Source of the DNA: an uncultured Methanosarcinales archaeon
GTDB taxonomy: Archaea > Halobacteriota > Methanosarcinia > Methanotrichales > Methanotrichaceae
Reading direction: 5' to 3'
NCBI GenBank assembly: GCA_937864385.1
Contig: CALMJN010000042.1
Location: 1 to 6,022, forward strand
DNA: 6,022 nucleotides
Made by a program: the position numbers and the translations under genes. Below the pieces are notes generated by a model that ran no database searches, was not told the origin of the DNA, and saw only the letters and a list, made by a program, of their open reading frames with translations. Positions 1 to 6,022 of the stretch are shown in pieces. Every line of letters starts with the position of its first letter. Positions within the stretch are counted from its first letter, which is position 1.

Positions 1-562
1 AATCGAAGCTGTGGCCAGGGATGCCGAGCATCCGGAGGGCACAGTGCCCCAGAGTGCCAGCTTCGAGATCGTACTGCCGCCCAACCAGCCTCCGGCTTTG
101 AGCAGCCTGCTGCCGGACATAGAGAGCCCACAGGAGACGGGCACTGCCGTCACCTGGACCGCAACGGCTTCGGATGCGGAGAACGATCCGCTCCAGTTCC
201 AGTTCTCCCTGGACGGCAATGTGGTCCAGGAATGGTCGGATAGCCCAACCTGGAGCTGGACTGCCGATCAGGTCGGAACGCATACAATCGAAGCTGTGGC
301 CAGGGATGCCGAGCATCCGGAGGGCACAGTGCCCCAGAGTGCCAGCTTCGAGATCGTACTGCAGCCCAACCAGCCTCCGGCTTTGAGCAGCCTGCTGCCG
401 GATAAAGAGAGCCCACAGGAGACGGGCACTGCCGTCACCTGGACCGCATCCGCTAATGATGCCGAGAGCGATCCGCTCCAGTACCAGTTCTCTCTGGACG
501 GAAGTGTGGTCCAGGAATGGTCGGATAGCCCAACCTGGAGCTGGACCGCGGATCAGGTCGGT
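1..562 (+). repeat. 285-bp tandem duplication encoding two 95-residue Ig-like modules
   Basis: Bases 1-277 align without gaps to 286-562. I counted 16 mismatches by hand, about 94% identity, with the first 77 bases identical. The period is 285 bp, an exact multiple of three, so copy-number change keeps the frame. The copies diverge after about base 562, where the second module acquires its own C-terminal part ending near 652. Because base 1 already lies inside the repeat, at least one more copy, whole or partial, must lie upstream. The near-identity suggests recent duplication or gene conversion. Confidence 0.93.
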
Positions 563-3500
563 GAGTTTGCAATTTCCGTCCAGGCAAGAGACAGCCATCA
601 TGAGGAGGCGCAGGGAGAGGCAGGAAACCTGAGCCGCGAATTCACCATAATTGCTCCCGCACCAGTGATCGAGGAAGAGGAAGCGCCCATTGCAGGGGAG
701 AACGAAACTGAAAATGAGACTGAACTCGAGCAGCCACTCAATGAAACCGAACTGATGCCCATTGCCCCTCCTGTATCCGAGGAGAACGTAACCGCATCGC
801 AGCAGGAGAATGAGACTGCCGGGGAGCCCCTCTCCAATTTGACCAATGAAACCGAATTGCTGACTCCATCACCAGAGACGGTTGTGCCTGAGGAAGAAAA
901 CCTGACCATCCCGGTGTCGGAGGAGAATGTCACCGCAGTCGAGCCTGCCAATGAGACCGAGGCAGCCAAGACCGAGCCGGTGGCGGTCAATCAAACACCG
1001 GTTCTGAATTCGCTCACCGCAGATCTATCCAGCCCTCAGGTTCCGGGAAGCAGCATAACCTGGACTGCTGATGCATCCGACGCCGAGAATGACTCTCTGA
1101 GCTACCGCTTCTATCAGAGCGGCCCGGGCACCGGTGGAGAATGGCAGATGGCCTCTGACTGGAGCGCCTCCAATTCCTGGACCCAGAAGACAACTTCAGC
1201 CGATGCCGGCGAAAACCAGGTCAAGGTCCAGATCAGGGACGGCAATCACGCTGCAGAGGACGGCTATGACAGCGAGGCCACAGCACTTTTCACCATCAGC
1301 GAGCTGCTCCTGAATATATCCGGCATGGCCTACCAGGACAAGAACGGCAACAACATCCTGGATGAGGGAGAGGGCCTGGCCGGCTGGACTATAAAGCTTA
1401 CCAAGCCTGACGGCAGCGAGCTATCCGCCCTGACCGGATCCGATGGAGCTTACCGCTTTGAGCAGCTCAAAGCAGGAAGCTATAAGGTCGCCCAGGATAC
1501 GCCGTCCGGATGGAGCGTCGAGCCGGCCGGCGGTTCTTATGATGTAGATCTGCAGGGCGCTGATGCTACCGATAGGAACTTCATCAGCAAGCTCTCCGCC
1601 TTCAGCGTATCCGGCATGAAGTACAACGACCTGGACGGCAACGGCATCAATGACGGCGAACCGGGAATGGATGGCTGGACAGTAAAGCTATCCGGTACGA
1701 CACTCGACAATCAGGCGGTGGAAAAGGAGATGGCCACCGGCGCAGATGGCTCATATAAATTCGAGGGCCTCTCTCCCGGCACTTATACTGTGTCCGAGGT
1801 GGAGCAGTCCGGCTGGACGAGAACCGCTCCCGCCGAGGGCTCTCATACCGTCAGCCTCTCCGATGCCGATGTAACCGGCAAGGACTTCGGAAACCATGGC
1901 TCATGGTCCATATCGGGAAGCGTATTCCTGGACAGCAATGGCAATGGTGCCAGAGATGGAGAGGAAGCGGGCCGGGCAGGCTGGAGCATCCAGCTCTCCA
2001 GAGATGGTGCGGTGATCAATGCCACCACCACGGCAGAGGACGGCTCATACGCCTTCAAGAACCTGGCTCCTGGACAGTACACCCTATCCCAGGCAGCCCA
2101 GGAGGGCTGGAAGGTGAGCCTCCCGGCGGAGGGCTCCTACAGCGTGAACCTGGTAGATGCCGATGTGTCCGGCAAGGACTTCGGAATCAGCGGGGATCTT
2201 TCCATATCCGGGCAGAAGTACTACGATATCAACGGCAATGGAGCGCAGGATGAAGATGAGCCAGGCATTCCCGGAGGCGATGTCAGCCTGGTCCTGGACG
2301 GCAAGGTCGTGGCCAACACCACCACTGATGATAGCGGGATTTACACCTTCAAGAACATCCTGCCCGGAACATACACCATCAATGATCCTGTTCCCAGCGG
2401 CCTGGTGCTCACCACACCCTCCACAGTCACAGTGATCGTCACCGGCAGCACCGTGGTCAAGGCCAACTTCGGTCTGGCAGGGATGAATGCCATATCCGGC
2501 ATGAAGTATAACGACAAGAACGGGAACGGTGCCAAGGATGCAGGCGAAGGTGAGGGCGGATGGGATATCGTCCTGACCGGAAATACCTGGTTTGGCAAGC
2601 CCCTGCAGCCGCGGACCACTACCACAGCCCCAGACGGCAGCTATAAGTTCGACAAATTGATCCCCGGCAGCTACAAGGTCAGCGAGACCTCCCGGACGGG
2701 ATGGACCCAGATCTATCCGGCGGGGGGAAGCCACACCGTAAGCTTCGGCTTCCGGTCGCCGCCCTTTGAATCCAAAAACAACGACTTTGGAAATAAGCTG
2801 GTAGCCCAGTCGATCTCAGGAGTTAAGTACAACGATCTTAACGGCAACGGCAACAGAGATCCAGGAGAGCCGGGCCTGCAGGCATGGACGATCAATCTGG
2901 AGCAGCCGGCGGGAACGGTGATCAAGACCGCAGTCACAGCCGCTGACGGCTCCTACAGCTTCACCGATCTTGCTGCCGGAACATATGTGATCAGTGAGGT
3001 CTTGCAGACCGGCTGGACCCAAAAGGCGCCGCCCGGTGGAAAGCATACGGTCACATTGACTGCATCCACATCCAGCGTCGGCGGAAAGGACTTCGGCAAC
3101 TCCATCAACAATTTACCGCCCAAGAATCCGAAATTATTCTCCAATAAGCCCAGCCCGCAGATGGCGGGAACGCTGGTGCGATGGACGGCAGGAGCCGATG
3201 ATCCGGAGGGAGACGGCCTGCTCTACAGGTTCTATGCTATGGGCCCCTCCACCGGCGGCATGATGCAGCCTCAGACTGGCTGGACGGCATCAAATGTCTG
3301 GATCTGGAATACCGGAGCCTTTGCTCCGGGCAATTATCAGATAGAGGTCTGGATAAGAGACGGCAAGCACGCCGGACCGAACGGCTTTGATGTCAAGAAG
3401 ACGGCCTCCTTTGCCTTGGGCAGGCCAAACCGGCCTCCGAGAGTGGATATACTGTTCTCGGACCGGCCAGCCCCACAGTATGCAGGAAGCTGGGTTCGCT

Positions 3501-5050
3501 GGACTGCGGTGGCCCGCGATCCGGAAGGCGATCCCCTGCAGTTCAAATTCTATCTGCGCGGGCCAGCCACCCGAGGCTTCTGGATGGACCAGACCGGCTG
3601 GGGAAACAGCAATCGCTGGACCTGGAGAACCGATCCCTGGGACGTGGGCATCAACGAGGTGCTGGTGGCGGTAAGAGACGGCAAGCATGCCGGTCCGGGT
3701 GGATCGGACGACTATGCCACTGCGGCCTATTCCATCATCATGCTCAACCGGCCCCCGGCCATCACCGGCCTGGCCAGCAATGTGATGGGACCCCAGCCCA
3801 TTGGAGCTGCCATCCGCTGGCAGGCTTCGGCCATCGACCCGGAGGGCAATCCGGTCTATTTCAGATACTGGCTGAACGGGCCGGCCACCAAGGGTGTATG
3901 GAGGATGGTGCGGGACTGGTCCACAGACCCCAACTGGATCTGGTTTACCTCGCCAGCCGATGCCGGAGTGAGCCATATTCAGGTTCAGGTGATGGACGGA
4001 CTGCATACCAGCCCCATGGGATGGGATGACGACGCAGGGGCACTCTTCACCGTGCTGAGGCCCAACCAGCCACCTGCTCTGCTATCCCTGAAGCCGGATA
4101 GAGCAAGCCCACAGAGCGCCGGAACGCCGGTCCGATGGACGGCTATGGCCTCCGATCCGGACCAGGATCCGGTTTACTTTAAGTTCTGGCTGAAGGGGCC
4201 ATCCACAGGGAACGCCTGGAAGGTGGTGCAGGACTGGTCAGCCAAAAACCAGTGGACCTGGGCCAGCACCGGCTACGATGGCGGGGCTTACAGCGTTTAT
4301 GTCTATGCCCGGGACGGAAAGCACAATCCGGATAACTCATACGATAGTGCTCTAGGAGCGCCTTTCACCCTCTCACCCAATCAGCCGCCCAAGGTGACCG
4401 CTTTGACCCCGGACAGGAAGAGCCCCCAGAGTGCTGGAACGGCAGTAACCTGGACGGCAAAGGCCGCCGATGCCGATAAAGATCCCATACTCTACAGGTT
4501 CTGGCTGAAGGGGCCGGCTACGGGAGACTCCTGGAAGGTGGTTCAGGACTGGTCAGCTAAGAACCAGTGGACCTGGACCAGCTCTGGATATGATGCGGGA
4601 GACTATGCCGTGTATGTTTATGTCCGGGACGGAAGGCATAGGCCTGAAACCGGCTATGATAGCGCAATCGGGGCCGCGTACCAGCTCACGCCCAATGCTC
4701 CGCCCCGGCTCACGGCTCTCGCTGCTGATAAGAAGAGTCCTCAGAACGCCGGAGGAGTCATAAGATGGACTGCTTCCGCCATTGATGGGGAGAAGGATCC
4801 CATCCTCTATCAGTTCTGGCTGAGGGGCCCGGCAACGGGCAATGCCTGGAAGGTTGTGCAGGACTGGTCGGCCAGGAATCAGTGGATCTGGACCAGTGCT
4901 CCCATCGATGAAGGAATGTACAGGGTCTATGTATTTGCCAGGGATGGAAGGCACGCCCTGCCAAATGCCTACGACAGCGCAATGGGCCAGGACTATCAGC
5001 TCATCAATCCTCTGCCCGTGACCCGGATGGTGGTGGTTGGGAGGAGATAA
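2..5050 (+). CDS. Giant modular cell-surface protein (Ig-like/Y_Y_Y-type and SdrD B-like repeats), 5' end outside window
   Basis: The frame is open from the first base to the TAA at 5048-5050, giving 1,682 visible residues. The GTG at 11 is not a credible start: it is the Val of an EAVARDAEHPEG segment that recurs inside the protein about 95 residues later, so the N-terminus, with any signal peptide, lies upstream. Visible order by residue from base 2: module tail 1-27; Ig-like modules 28-122 and 123-217; Glu-rich sequon linker 218-329; Ig-like module 330-433; six SdrD B-like modules 437-1035; six Ig-like modules 1036-1667; tail 1668-1682. Ig-like modules carry SPQ..G..(V/I)xWTA, a Trp-rich core and RDGxH, resembling Y_Y_Y-type repeats. 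Nothing catalytic is visible. The likely role is extracellular, as an adhesin or a sheath/envelope component, with SdrD B-like modules acting as a calcium-stiffened stalk; this is inference. No C-terminal membrane helix, LPXTG or PGF-CTERM-like signal is present. A hairpin terminator follows. Confidence 0.93.
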   Translation: MEAVARDAEHPEGTVPQSASFEIVLPPNQPPALSSLLPDIESPQETGTAVTWTATASDAENDPLQFQFSLDGNVVQEWSDSPTWSWTADQVGTHTIEAVARDAEHPEGTVPQSASFEIVLQPNQPPALSSLLPDKESPQETGTAVTWTASANDAESDPLQYQFSLDGSVVQEWSDSPTWSWTADQVGEFAISVQARDSHHEEAQGEAGNLSREFTIIAPAPVIEEEEAPIAGENETENETELEQPLNETELMPIAPPVSEENVTASQQENETAGEPLSNLTNETELLTPSPETVVPEEENLTIPVSEENVTAVEPANETEAAKTEPVAVNQTPVLNSLTADLSSPQVPGSSITWTADASDAENDSLSYRFYQSGPGTGGEWQMASDWSASNSWTQKTTSADAGENQVKVQIRDGNHAAEDGYDSEATALFTISELLLNISGMAYQDKNGNNILDEGEGLAGWTIKLTKPDGSELSALTGSDGAYRFEQLKAGSYKVAQDTPSGWSVEPAGGSYDVDLQGADATDRNFISKLSAFSVSGMKYNDLDGNGINDGEPGMDGWTVKLSGTTLDNQAVEKEMATGADGSYKFEGLSPGTYTVSEVEQSGWTRTAPAEGSHTVSLSDADVTGKDFGNHGSWSISGSVFLDSNGNGARDGEEAGRAGWSIQLSRDGAVINATTTAEDGSYAFKNLAPGQYTLSQAAQEGWKVSLPAEGSYSVNLVDADVSGKDFGISGDLSISGQKYYDINGNGAQDEDEPGIPGGDVSLVLDGKVVANTTTDDSGIYTFKNILPGTYTINDPVPSGLVLTTPSTVTVIVTGSTVVKANFGLAGMNAISGMKYNDKNGNGAKDAGEGEGGWDIVLTGNTWFGKPLQPRTTTTAPDGSYKFDKLIPGSYKVSETSRTGWTQIYPAGGSHTVSFGFRSPPFESKNNDFGNKLVAQSISGVKYNDLNGNGNRDPGEPGLQAWTINLEQPAGTVIKTAVTAADGSYSFTDLAAGTYVISEVLQTGWTQKAPPGGKHTVTLTASTSSVGGKDFGNSINNLPPKNPKLFSNKPSPQMAGTLVRWTAGADDPEGDGLLYRFYAMGPSTGGMMQPQTGWTASNVWIWNTGAFAPGNYQIEVWIRDGKHAGPNGFDVKKTASFALGRPNRPPRVDILFSDRPAPQYAGSWVRWTAVARDPEGDPLQFKFYLRGPATRGFWMDQTGWGNSNRWTWRTDPWDVGINEVLVAVRDGKHAGPGGSDDYATAAYSIIMLNRPPAITGLASNVMGPQPIGAAIRWQASAIDPEGNPVYFRYWLNGPATKGVWRMVRDWSTDPNWIWFTSPADAGVSHIQVQVMDGLHTSPMGWDDDAGALFTVLRPNQPPALLSLKPDRASPQSAGTPVRWTAMASDPDQDPVYFKFWLKGPSTGNAWKVVQDWSAKNQWTWASTGYDGGAYSVYVYARDGKHNPDNSYDSALGAPFTLSPNQPPKVTALTPDRKSPQSAGTAVTWTAKAADADKDPILYRFWLKGPATGDSWKVVQDWSAKNQWTWTSSGYDAGDYAVYVYVRDGRHRPETGYDSAIGAAYQLTPNAPPRLTALAADKKSPQNAGGVIRWTASAIDGEKDPILYQFWLRGPATGNAWKVVQDWSARNQWIWTSAPIDEGMYRVYVFARDGRHALPNAYDSAMGQDYQLINPLPVTRMVVVGRR
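653..988 (+). other. Glu-rich linker packed with N-glycosylation sequons
   Basis: These 112 codons encode a low-complexity segment with about 29 Glu, no Asp, no Arg and a single Lys. It contains ten N-x-T sequons (NET, NVT and NLT types), with an eleventh, NQT, at the border with the next module. PVSEENVTA occurs twice (from 770 and from 911) and NETEL three times, so the linker grew by internal duplication. It has no globular-domain look. The expected role is an extended, heavily glycosylated, negatively charged spacer between the N-terminal Ig-like modules and the rest of the protein. The sequons are seen directly; their modification is inferred from the use of N-x-S/T by archaeal oligosaccharyltransferase AglB. 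Confidence 0.85.
989..1300 (+). other. Single Ig-like (Y_Y_Y-type) module between linker and SdrD B-like array
   Basis: This module of 104 residues opens with NQTPVLNSL and carries SSPQ, ITWTADASDAEND, YRFYQSGPGTGG and IRDGNHAAEDGYDS. It therefore belongs to the long subtype seen at the C-terminus, with the GPxTGG segment, rather than to the 95-residue subtype immediately N-terminal to it. It is separated from its closest relatives by the six SdrD B-like modules, which suggests that the SdrD B-like block was inserted into, or assembled between, an Ig-like array. Confidence 0.8.
1310..3106 (+). repeat. Array of six SdrD B-like modules (calcium-type loops)
   Basis: Six modules start near 1310, 1601, 1901, 2195, 2483 and 2801 and are 288-318 bp long. 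Each has SG(x)4-5 D.(N/D)GN(G/N)..D..(E/G), an acidic loop resembling calcium-binding loops of SdrD B domains, then a beta-strand core with G(S/I)Y.F..L.(P/A)G.Y.(V/I/L) and, in most copies, GW and a final DFGN-like motif. Module 4 is the most divergent: it has SGL in place of SGW and ends in ANFG. Module 5 is the longest, with extra residues near SFGFRSPPFES. In staphylococcal Sdr proteins such B repeats bind calcium and form a rigid stalk; the same role here is inferred. Confidence 0.88.
3107..5002 (+). repeat. C-terminal array of six Trp-rich Ig-like (Y_Y_Y-type) modules, 315-bp period
   Basis: Modules begin at 3107, 3422, 3743, 4058, 4373 and 4688. Spacing is 315 bp (105 residues) everywhere except the second, which is 321 bp. 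Common positions are the PNxPP start, SPQ or APQ, G..(V/I)RWTA, DP(E/D)xDP, Y(R/K/Q)F(W/Y)L.GP.T, three or four Trp in the centre, and RDG(K/R)H followed 7 residues later by Asp. The last three modules are closest to each other, sharing WKVVQDWSA(K/R)NQW with only scattered silent changes in the DNA, which points to recent expansion at the 3' end. The fold is expected to be a beta-sandwich strung on a line; ligand or partner is unknown. Confidence 0.88.
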
Positions 5051-5107
5051 GAGAAATTAAACAAATTGGGACAGCTGCATTATATAGCTGGCAGACCGGG
5101 CATGATT

Positions 5108-5141
5108 GAGATGGCAGGCAGTTTCGCCATCTCCTCTTTTT
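5108..5141 (+). terminator. Hairpin plus T-tract terminator of the surface-protein gene
   Basis: GAGATGGC (5108-5115) and GCCATCTC (5126-5133) form a perfect 8-bp stem with a 10-base loop, followed by a pyrimidine-rich stretch with TTTTT at 5137-5141. It lies 57 bases after the TAA of the large gene and well before the rubrerythrin promoter. The layout is that of an intrinsic terminator. Archaea mainly depend on the T-tract rather than the hairpin, so which part acts is uncertain. Confidence 0.65.
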
Positions 5142-5211
5142 CTCTGCGTTTGAATTGGGCAGATATTCGGCTGTCTTGAATTGCCCTCTCCAGGCCGATG
5201 GCCATGGCAAG

Positions 5212-5220
5212 ATTTAATAG
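5212..5220 (+). promoter_or_regulatory. Probable TATA box of the rubrerythrin gene
   Basis: ATTTAATAG resembles the archaeal box A. A start site about 25 bases downstream, near 5240-5245, would give a short leader of about 20 bases that contains the Shine-Dalgarno sequence AGGAG (5250-5254). No convincing BRE could be distinguished by eye. The position fits independent transcription of the rubrerythrin gene after the upstream terminator. Confidence 0.5.
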
Positions 5221-5262
5221 ATATCGTCTGCAAACCCTTTCCTTATTTCAGGAGACTAAAGA

Positions 5263-5838
5263 ATGAAGAGCATAAAAGGAACTGAGACAGAAAAAAATCT
5301 GCTGACGGCGTTTGCCGGCGAGTCGCAGGCCAGAAATAGATACTCTTATTTTGCCTCTCAAGCAAAGAAGCAGGGATACGAGCAGGTGGCAGCCATATTC
5401 CTGGACACGGCTGATAACGAAAAAGAGCATGCAAAAGTCCTCTTCAAGCTTCTGGAAGGGGGAGAAGCTGCCGTATCGGCATCCTTCCCAGCGGGAGTCA
5501 TTGCCAGCACAGCGGCCAATTTGCAGGAGTCGGCAAATGGTGAGAAGCATGAATATGCAGAGATGTATCCCTCTTTCGCAGAGGTGGCCAAGAAGGAGGG
5601 CTTTTCTGAGATCGCCGAGACCTTCCTCAATATAGCCAGGGCAGAGATGGGCCATGAGAAGAGATTTCTCACCTTGAAGAAGAACATCGATGAGGGCGCA
5701 GTGTTCAAGAGAGGAGACAAGGTGGTCTGGAGATGCCGAAACTGCGGATATATGCATGAGGGAAATGAGGCCCCCAGCGAGTGCCCGGCCTGCGAGCATG
5801 AGCAGGCATACTTTGAGGTTTTCGGCGAGGTCTATTGA
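5263..5838 (+). CDS. rbr: Rubrerythrin (diiron peroxidase with C-terminal rubredoxin domain)
   Basis: This complete 191-residue protein is a cytoplasmic non-haem iron peroxidase that reduces hydrogen peroxide to water with electrons passed from a reduced donor through its rubredoxin centre. Residues 1-140 form the ferritin-like four-helix domain. Visible diiron ligands, in the pattern known from Desulfovibrio rubrerythrin, are Glu20, Glu53 and His56 (ExxH), Glu94, Glu97, Glu128 and His131 (ExxH). Residues 153-191 form the rubredoxin-type FeS4 site with Cys158, Cys161, Cys174 and Cys177 (CRNCG and CPAC). Length and cysteine spacing match the classic family, and no ligand is missing. The ATG at 5263 is preceded by AGGAG at 5250-5254 with 8 bases between, which fixes the start. 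It has its own likely promoter and a strong poly-T terminator, so it is probably monocistronic. Oxidative-stress induction is expected but no operator can be identified with confidence. Confidence 0.97.
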   Translation: MKSIKGTETEKNLLTAFAGESQARNRYSYFASQAKKQGYEQVAAIFLDTADNEKEHAKVLFKLLEGGEAAVSASFPAGVIASTAANLQESANGEKHEYAEMYPSFAEVAKKEGFSEIAETFLNIARAEMGHEKRFLTLKKNIDEGAVFKRGDKVVWRCRNCGYMHEGNEAPSECPACEHEQAYFEVFGEVY

Positions 5839-5862
5839 TTCGCTTTAAGTATTCGGTCCGGC

Positions 5863-5888
5863 TATTTTTTTTTATTTTTTTTATATTT
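5863..5888 (+). terminator. Poly-T terminator after rubrerythrin
   Basis: Starting 24 bases after the TGA stop, the plus strand has nine consecutive T (5865-5873), one A, eight more T (5875-5882), then ATATTT. No strong stem precedes it; only short GC-rich sequence (GGTCCGGC) is present. A long U-tract without a hairpin is the usual archaeal terminator form. The tract is oriented to end the rubrerythrin transcript and would not serve a minus-strand gene. Confidence 0.8.
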
Positions 5889-5901
5889 GAATTTGTGTGT
5901 G

Positions 5902-6021
5902 TTATTTGCGCTGCAACTTATCGGCGGACTTCTGCATATCGCGGCACAGTGGGGTGACGCTAAACAGCCCGCGGTGACCGACGAGGGAAAACAGGCTGAG
6001 TACGGGTGCGCCAGCGATACC
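5902..6021 (-). CDS. Possible 3' end of a convergent minus-strand gene (partial, unidentified)
   Basis: Read on the minus strand from the window edge, one frame is open for 39 codons and ends in a TAA whose complement lies at 5902-5904. The visible peptide runs from a hydrophobic part (APVLSLFSLVGHRGLFSV) into a charged end (CRDMQKSADKLQRK), a believable protein C-terminus. The stop falls exactly where GC-rich sequence gives way to the AT-rich spacer behind rubrerythrin. I do not recognise the family. No T-tract follows on the minus strand, and a plus-strand frame in the same codon register is also open with a high share of G-starting codons, so the strand is uncertain. Confidence 0.33.
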   Translation of the reverse strand, partial: GIAGAPVLSLFSLVGHRGLFSVTPLCRDMQKSADKLQRK

Positions 6022-6022
6022 A

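Noticed and set aside
1..652. CRISPR-like or mobile-element repeat
   Set aside because: The repeated unit is 285 bp, tandem without spacers, and codes in frame for protein modules.
598..990. Minus-strand Ser/Val-rich open frame
   Set aside because: It is the complement of the Glu/Thr/Asn-rich linker, whose codons read Ser/Val on the other strand; no start signals are visible.
2084..2734. Minus-strand open frame of 216 codons inside the surface-protein gene
   Set aside because: It is antisense to conserved SdrD B-like modules, has no family resemblance or initiation signals, and arises from the repetitive GC-rich codons of the real gene.
1310..3106. Dockerin modules, suggested by the Asp/Asn-Gly-Asn loops
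   Set aside because: Each loop occurs once per ~100-residue beta-rich module with GSYxF and GxYxV strands, fitting SdrD B-like domains rather than paired ~22-residue dockerin repeats.
3290..4006. Minus-strand open frame of 238 codons
   Set aside because: It is antisense to three Ig-like modules; its own internal repeats (e.g. GMLAVSY) merely mirror the sense-strand RDGKHA repeats.
5004..5210. Minus-strand 68-codon frame across the intergenic region
   Set aside because: It crosses the terminator hairpin and the 3' end of the surface-protein gene and shows no domain resemblance or Shine-Dalgarno site.
5248..5799. Minus-strand 183-codon frame opposite rubrerythrin
   Set aside because: The plus-strand rubrerythrin has every metal ligand and a good Shine-Dalgarno site; the antisense frame is a shadow.
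5902..6022. Structured RNA gene (tRNA, RNase P or SRP RNA) at the window end
   Set aside because: No tRNA T-arm motif, no RNase P or SRP core motif and no long helices could be found by eye; only short pairings such as CGCTG/CAGCG.

Overview
The window reads as part of a chromosome of a methanogenic archaeon, most likely close to Methanothrix/Methanosaeta or another member of the Methanomicrobia. The pointers are moderately GC-rich coding DNA that uses ATA (Ile) and AGG/AGA (Arg) freely, archaeal TATA-like boxes, T-rich terminators, a surface protein full of N-glycosylation sequons, and module families that I recall as common in methanogen surface proteins. The genus is an inference and was not tested.

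Positions 2-5050 (+) hold the 3' part of one very large modular surface protein; 1,682 codons are visible and the true start lies upstream. In order it contains: the tail of one Ig-like module, two nearly identical 95-residue modules (a 285-bp tandem duplication), a 112-residue Glu-rich linker dense in N-x-T sequons, one more Ig-like module, six SdrD B-like modules with calcium-type Asp/Asn loops, and six Trp-rich Ig-like (Y_Y_Y-type) modules with a nearly perfect 105-residue (315-bp) period. It ends in a short basic tail with no visible membrane or sorting anchor. It is probably an adhesin or a cell-envelope/sheath component.

Positions 5051-5262 are intergenic. They hold a perfect 8-bp hairpin followed by a T-tract, a TATA-like sequence of unclear use, a pair of direct repeats, and the probable promoter and Shine-Dalgarno site of the next gene.

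Positions 5263-5838 (+) encode a complete, canonical 191-residue rubrerythrin (diiron ferritin-like domain plus rubredoxin domain), an oxidative-stress peroxidase of anaerobes. It is followed by a strong poly-T terminator. The last ~120 bases return to GC-rich, coding-like sequence; the best reading is the 3' end of a convergent minus-strand gene, but an in-register plus-strand frame is also open, so this stays unresolved. The surface protein and rubrerythrin look like separate transcription units with no evident functional link. I see no sign of a defence system, mobile element, CRISPR array or RNA gene.
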